DNA of 8,481 bases, taken from positions 1 through 8,481 of the forward strand of contig VBHS01000066.1 in assembly GCA_005881295.1 (NCBI GenBank), read 5' to 3'. This DNA is from Chloroflexota bacterium (GTDB lineage Bacteria > Chloroflexota > Ktedonobacteria > Ktedonobacterales > Ktedonobacteraceae). Below are positions 6,395-8,481 of the stretch, one piece after another (within the stretch, counting starts at the first letter, position 1; the number at the start of each line of letters is the position of its first letter). Made by a program: the position numbers and the translations under genes. Below the pieces are notes generated by a model, which worked only from the letters and a program-made list of their open reading frames with translations, had not been told where the DNA came from and searched no databases.

Positions 6395-6671
6395 ACTATG
6401 ACGGACTTGGAACGAGCGGAGTAAAGGGAAGCGAACTGCCAGAGAGTGGAGGTCACCGGGTGCGAGCCTCCTTCAGTAACGACCCTTGAACGTGGCTCGT
6501 GAGTTGAGTGCTCGAAGTTGCATAGTGGTGCAGCAATAGGACAGTCCGGGTACAGCCCGTTAGCGCTGCGTAGAGGAGAGTTGAACCCACGGTTGGTTGG
6601 GCGGTTCAACTTTCGAAACAAGGTGGTACCACGAGCGCTGCCCTCGTCCTTGCGAGATGGCAGTGTTTTTT
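6395..6671 (+). promoter_or_regulatory. valS: T-box riboswitch (tRNA-Val responsive) with transcription terminator
   Basis: The leader can be folded by eye. Stem I closes with ACTATG (6395-6400) and CATAGT (6521-6526); further in, ACGAGC (6412-6417) pairs with GCTCGT (6495-6500) and frames the specifier loop, GGAGTAA against GAACGTG. The AGTA/GAA pair is the usual loop-E motif, and GTG at 6492-6494 occupies the specifier position: a valine codon matching valS. A 12-bp hairpin follows (6576-6587 with 6603-6614), in the stem III position. The antiterminator has helix CAAGG/CCTTG (6619-6623 with 6648-6652), the acceptor-binding bulge TGGTACC (6624-6630), and helix ACGAG/CTCGT (6631-6635 with 6643-6647). 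The competing terminator is CGCTGCCCTCG with CGAG-AT-GGCAGTG (6636-6665), followed by six T residues. Uncharged tRNA-Val should stabilise the antiterminator and allow valS transcription. Confidence 0.95.
6636..6671 (+). terminator. valS: T-box regulated intrinsic terminator before valS
   Basis: CGCTGCC (6636-6642) pairs with GGCAGTG (6659-6665, one G-T wobble) and CTCG (6643-6646) with CGAG (6653-6656). There is a 6-nt loop, an AT bulge at 6657-6658, and six T residues at 6666-6671. CTCG is shared with antiterminator helix A2 and the loop holds the CCTTG strand of helix A1, so the two folds exclude each other. Confidence 0.92.
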
Positions 6672-6695
6672 ATACCATAAAGGAGTACTACGATT

Positions 6696-8481
6696 ATGTT
6701 GCCCAACCGTTACGACTTCCGCGAGGCTGAGCCGCGCCTGGCTCGCTTCTGGGAGCTAAACAATGTCTACGGGTATGATCCCGCTGGCTTGGGCCAGCAC
6801 TTCACGATCGATACCCCACCGCTGACCGTCTCAGGTCAATTGCACATTGGCCACTGCTATTCCTACACACAGGCGGATGTCATCGCACGTTACCGCAGGA
6901 TGCGTGGTGATCACGTCTACTATCCCATGGGCTTTGACGACAATGGACTGGCAACCGAACGTTTCGTCGAAAAGACCATCAAACACAAGGCAACGGAGAT
7001 AGGACGTGACGCTTTCATTAACGCTTGTCTTGAGCTAACGCAGCAGACGGAGGGTCGCTTCGAGACCCTCTGGCGCAGATTGAGCTTGAGTGTTGACTGG
7101 CGCTATCGCTATTCTTCCATTTCGCATGAAGCACGGCGTGTTTCACAGTGGTCTTTTATCCAGTTGCACCGGCAAGGTTTGACGTATACACAGGTTGCAC
7201 CAACGCCCTGGTGCCCGGAATGCCAGACGGCGATCGCGCAGGCCGAGGTCAACGACGCGTCGCTGCCGACGCGCTTCTCAACAATAGCCTTTCGCTTGCC
7301 CGGTGGTGGTATCCTACCTATTGCTACAACTCGTCCAGAGCTGTTACCTGCCTGTGTCGCCATCTTTGTTCATCCTAATGACCCGCGCTATAGACACCTG
7401 ATAGGCAAAACGGCCCGTATAGATAGCGGCGCTTTCTCCGGGTCACCTGAACTGGCGGTTCCTATCCTGGCGGATGAACTGGCCGACCCCAGCAGGGGCA
7501 GCGGAGCCGTTATGTGCTGCACCTTTGGCGATTCAACCGATGTTCGCTGGTGGCACACGCACCATCTTCCACTGCGGGCAGCCATTGGACGAGATGGACA
7601 CATGACGGGTTTAGCGGGTTCCTATGCTGGTTTGTCGGTTCAACAGGCCCGTAGGCGCATCCTCACCTACCTTGAAGAGACCGGACAGATAATCAGCGAG
7701 GAAACGATAGAACACGATGTCGGAACGCACGAGCGCTGCGGTACCCCCATAGAGTACCTGCACACGCGGCAATGGTTTATTCGTGTCCTGGACCAAAAAG
7801 AGCGATTACTCGAGGCCGGACGCAAGATACGCTGGCATCCTGAGCATATGAGTATTCGCTATGAGCACTGGGTTGAAAACCTGCAGTGGGATTGGTGCAT
7901 TTCGCGCCAGCGTTACTTTGGCGTTCCGTTCCCGGCCTGGATATGTCGCGCGTGCGGAGAGACCATGCCGGCATCTCTAGAGCAACTACCAGTTGACCCG
8001 CAAACTACGCAGCCCCTGGTTGCTTGCGCCTGTGGTTCAACTGAATTTGAGCCAGAACCAGATGTCATGGACACGTGGGCAACGTCGTCCTGCACGCCAA
8101 TGATCATCGGACACTGGATCGATGATCCCGCCTGGTTTGCTCAGCACTTCCCGGCCAGCCTGCGTCCCCAGGCGCACGACATCATTCGCACATGGGCATT
8201 TTATACCATCGTCAAGTCGCTTTATCATACGAACGACATCCCCTGGCGGGAGGTCATGATTTCAGGACATGGCCTCTCTGCTGACCGGCGCAAACTCTCC
8301 AAGTCGAAGGAGCATAACGAGGTTGGGCCGATGGAAATCATGGAGAAGGAGTCGGCTGACGCCCTGCGCTATTGGGCGACAACGGGTCGCACTGGTGCGG
8401 ATAGCCCCCTAAATCTAGAAAACATCGCCACCGGGCGGCGCCTGGTCACGAAATTGTGGAATGCCACCCGTTTCGCTGAGA
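6696..8481 (+). CDS. valS: Valine--tRNA ligase, archaeal-like type II (partial, 3' end outside window)
   Basis: This class I synthetase joins valine to tRNA-Val in the cytoplasm; 595 residues are visible of an expected 800 or more. The catalytic HIGH motif is H50-I-G-H53. The KMSKS loop reads K533-L-S-K-S537. The CP1 editing domain, which removes mischarged threonine, lies at about 170-345 with T211-T-R-P-E215 and GSGAVMCCTFGDSTDV at 268-283. Further core motifs are CISRQRYFGVPFP (401-413) and DVMDTWATSS (456-465). Possible zinc ligands are C173/C176 with H345/C348, and C417/C420 with C444/C446. Residues 77-87 (PMGFDDNGLAT) match the archaeal-type signature rather than the usual bacterial GxDHAGIATQ. 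AGGAG (6681-6685) sits 10 nt before the ATG. An ATG at 6657 is excluded because its frame stops at once. The T-box just upstream specifies valine, which confirms the specificity. Confidence 0.96.
   Translation, partial: MLPNRYDFREAEPRLARFWELNNVYGYDPAGLGQHFTIDTPPLTVSGQLHIGHCYSYTQADVIARYRRMRGDHVYYPMGFDDNGLATERFVEKTIKHKATEIGRDAFINACLELTQQTEGRFETLWRRLSLSVDWRYRYSSISHEARRVSQWSFIQLHRQGLTYTQVAPTPWCPECQTAIAQAEVNDASLPTRFSTIAFRLPGGGILPIATTRPELLPACVAIFVHPNDPRYRHLIGKTARIDSGAFSGSPELAVPILADELADPSRGSGAVMCCTFGDSTDVRWWHTHHLPLRAAIGRDGHMTGLAGSYAGLSVQQARRRILTYLEETGQIISEETIEHDVGTHERCGTPIEYLHTRQWFIRVLDQKERLLEAGRKIRWHPEHMSIRYEHWVENLQWDWCISRQRYFGVPFPAWICRACGETMPASLEQLPVDPQTTQPLVACACGSTEFEPEPDVMDTWATSSCTPMIIGHWIDDPAWFAQHFPASLRPQAHDIIRTWAFYTIVKSLYHTNDIPWREVMISGHGLSADRRKLSKSKEHNEVGPMEIMEKESADALRYWATTGRTGADSPLNLENIATGRRLVTKLWNATRFAE

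Noticed and set aside
6657..6680. ATG at 6657 as an earlier valS start
   Set aside because: It lies in the terminator stem and its frame reaches TAA after seven codons. The ATG at 6696 has a proper AGGAG.
6518..6730. 70-codon plus-strand frame across the T-box and the start of valS
   Set aside because: It runs through the antiterminator and terminator of the riboswitch and overlaps valS in another frame, so the RNA structure explains it.

Overview
The window looks like chromosomal DNA of a non-proteobacterial, moderate-GC bacterium. My best guess is a Ktedonobacteria-like member of the Chloroflexota. The reasons are indirect: an archaeal-type (type II) valyl-tRNA synthetase under a T-box riboswitch, a multi-zinc-ribbon protein with a Pro/Gln/Tyr-rich linker, and a TPR protein with a long disordered tail. 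This is inference from gene style; no rRNA or other marker gene is present.

There are six genes, two cut by the window edges. Five lie on the minus strand. Read in their transcription direction they are a PRC-barrel protein (6221-5886), a sigma-70 family sigma factor (5471-4341), a five-zinc-ribbon protein (4154-3162), an M16 zinc peptidase (2845-1568) and a TPR protein (1544 to beyond base 1). Only the last two look like an operon, with 23 bp between them and one good promoter upstream (3017-3045). The sigma gene ends in a strong intrinsic terminator (4265-4309). A second terminator-like hairpin lies just before the zinc-ribbon gene (4178-4227).

The sixth gene, valS (6696 to beyond base 8481), is on the plus strand and diverges from the PRC-barrel gene. 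Its promoter (6342-6371) is followed by a complete T-box leader (6395-6671). In this leader I can read the specifier loop with a GUG valine codon, the UGGUACC acceptor-binding bulge, the antiterminator and the competing terminator. Uncharged tRNA-Val should therefore switch on valS. The enzyme carries an HIGH motif, an editing domain, a KLSKS loop and the GFDDNG signature of archaeal-type ValRS.

The window holds housekeeping functions (aminoacylation, transcription initiation, proteolysis) and two proteins of unknown role. I see no mobile element, CRISPR array, tRNA, rRNA or defence system. The most notable items are the archaeal-type synthetase under bacterial T-box control, the hairpin in the zinc-ribbon leader, and the zinc-ribbon protein itself.
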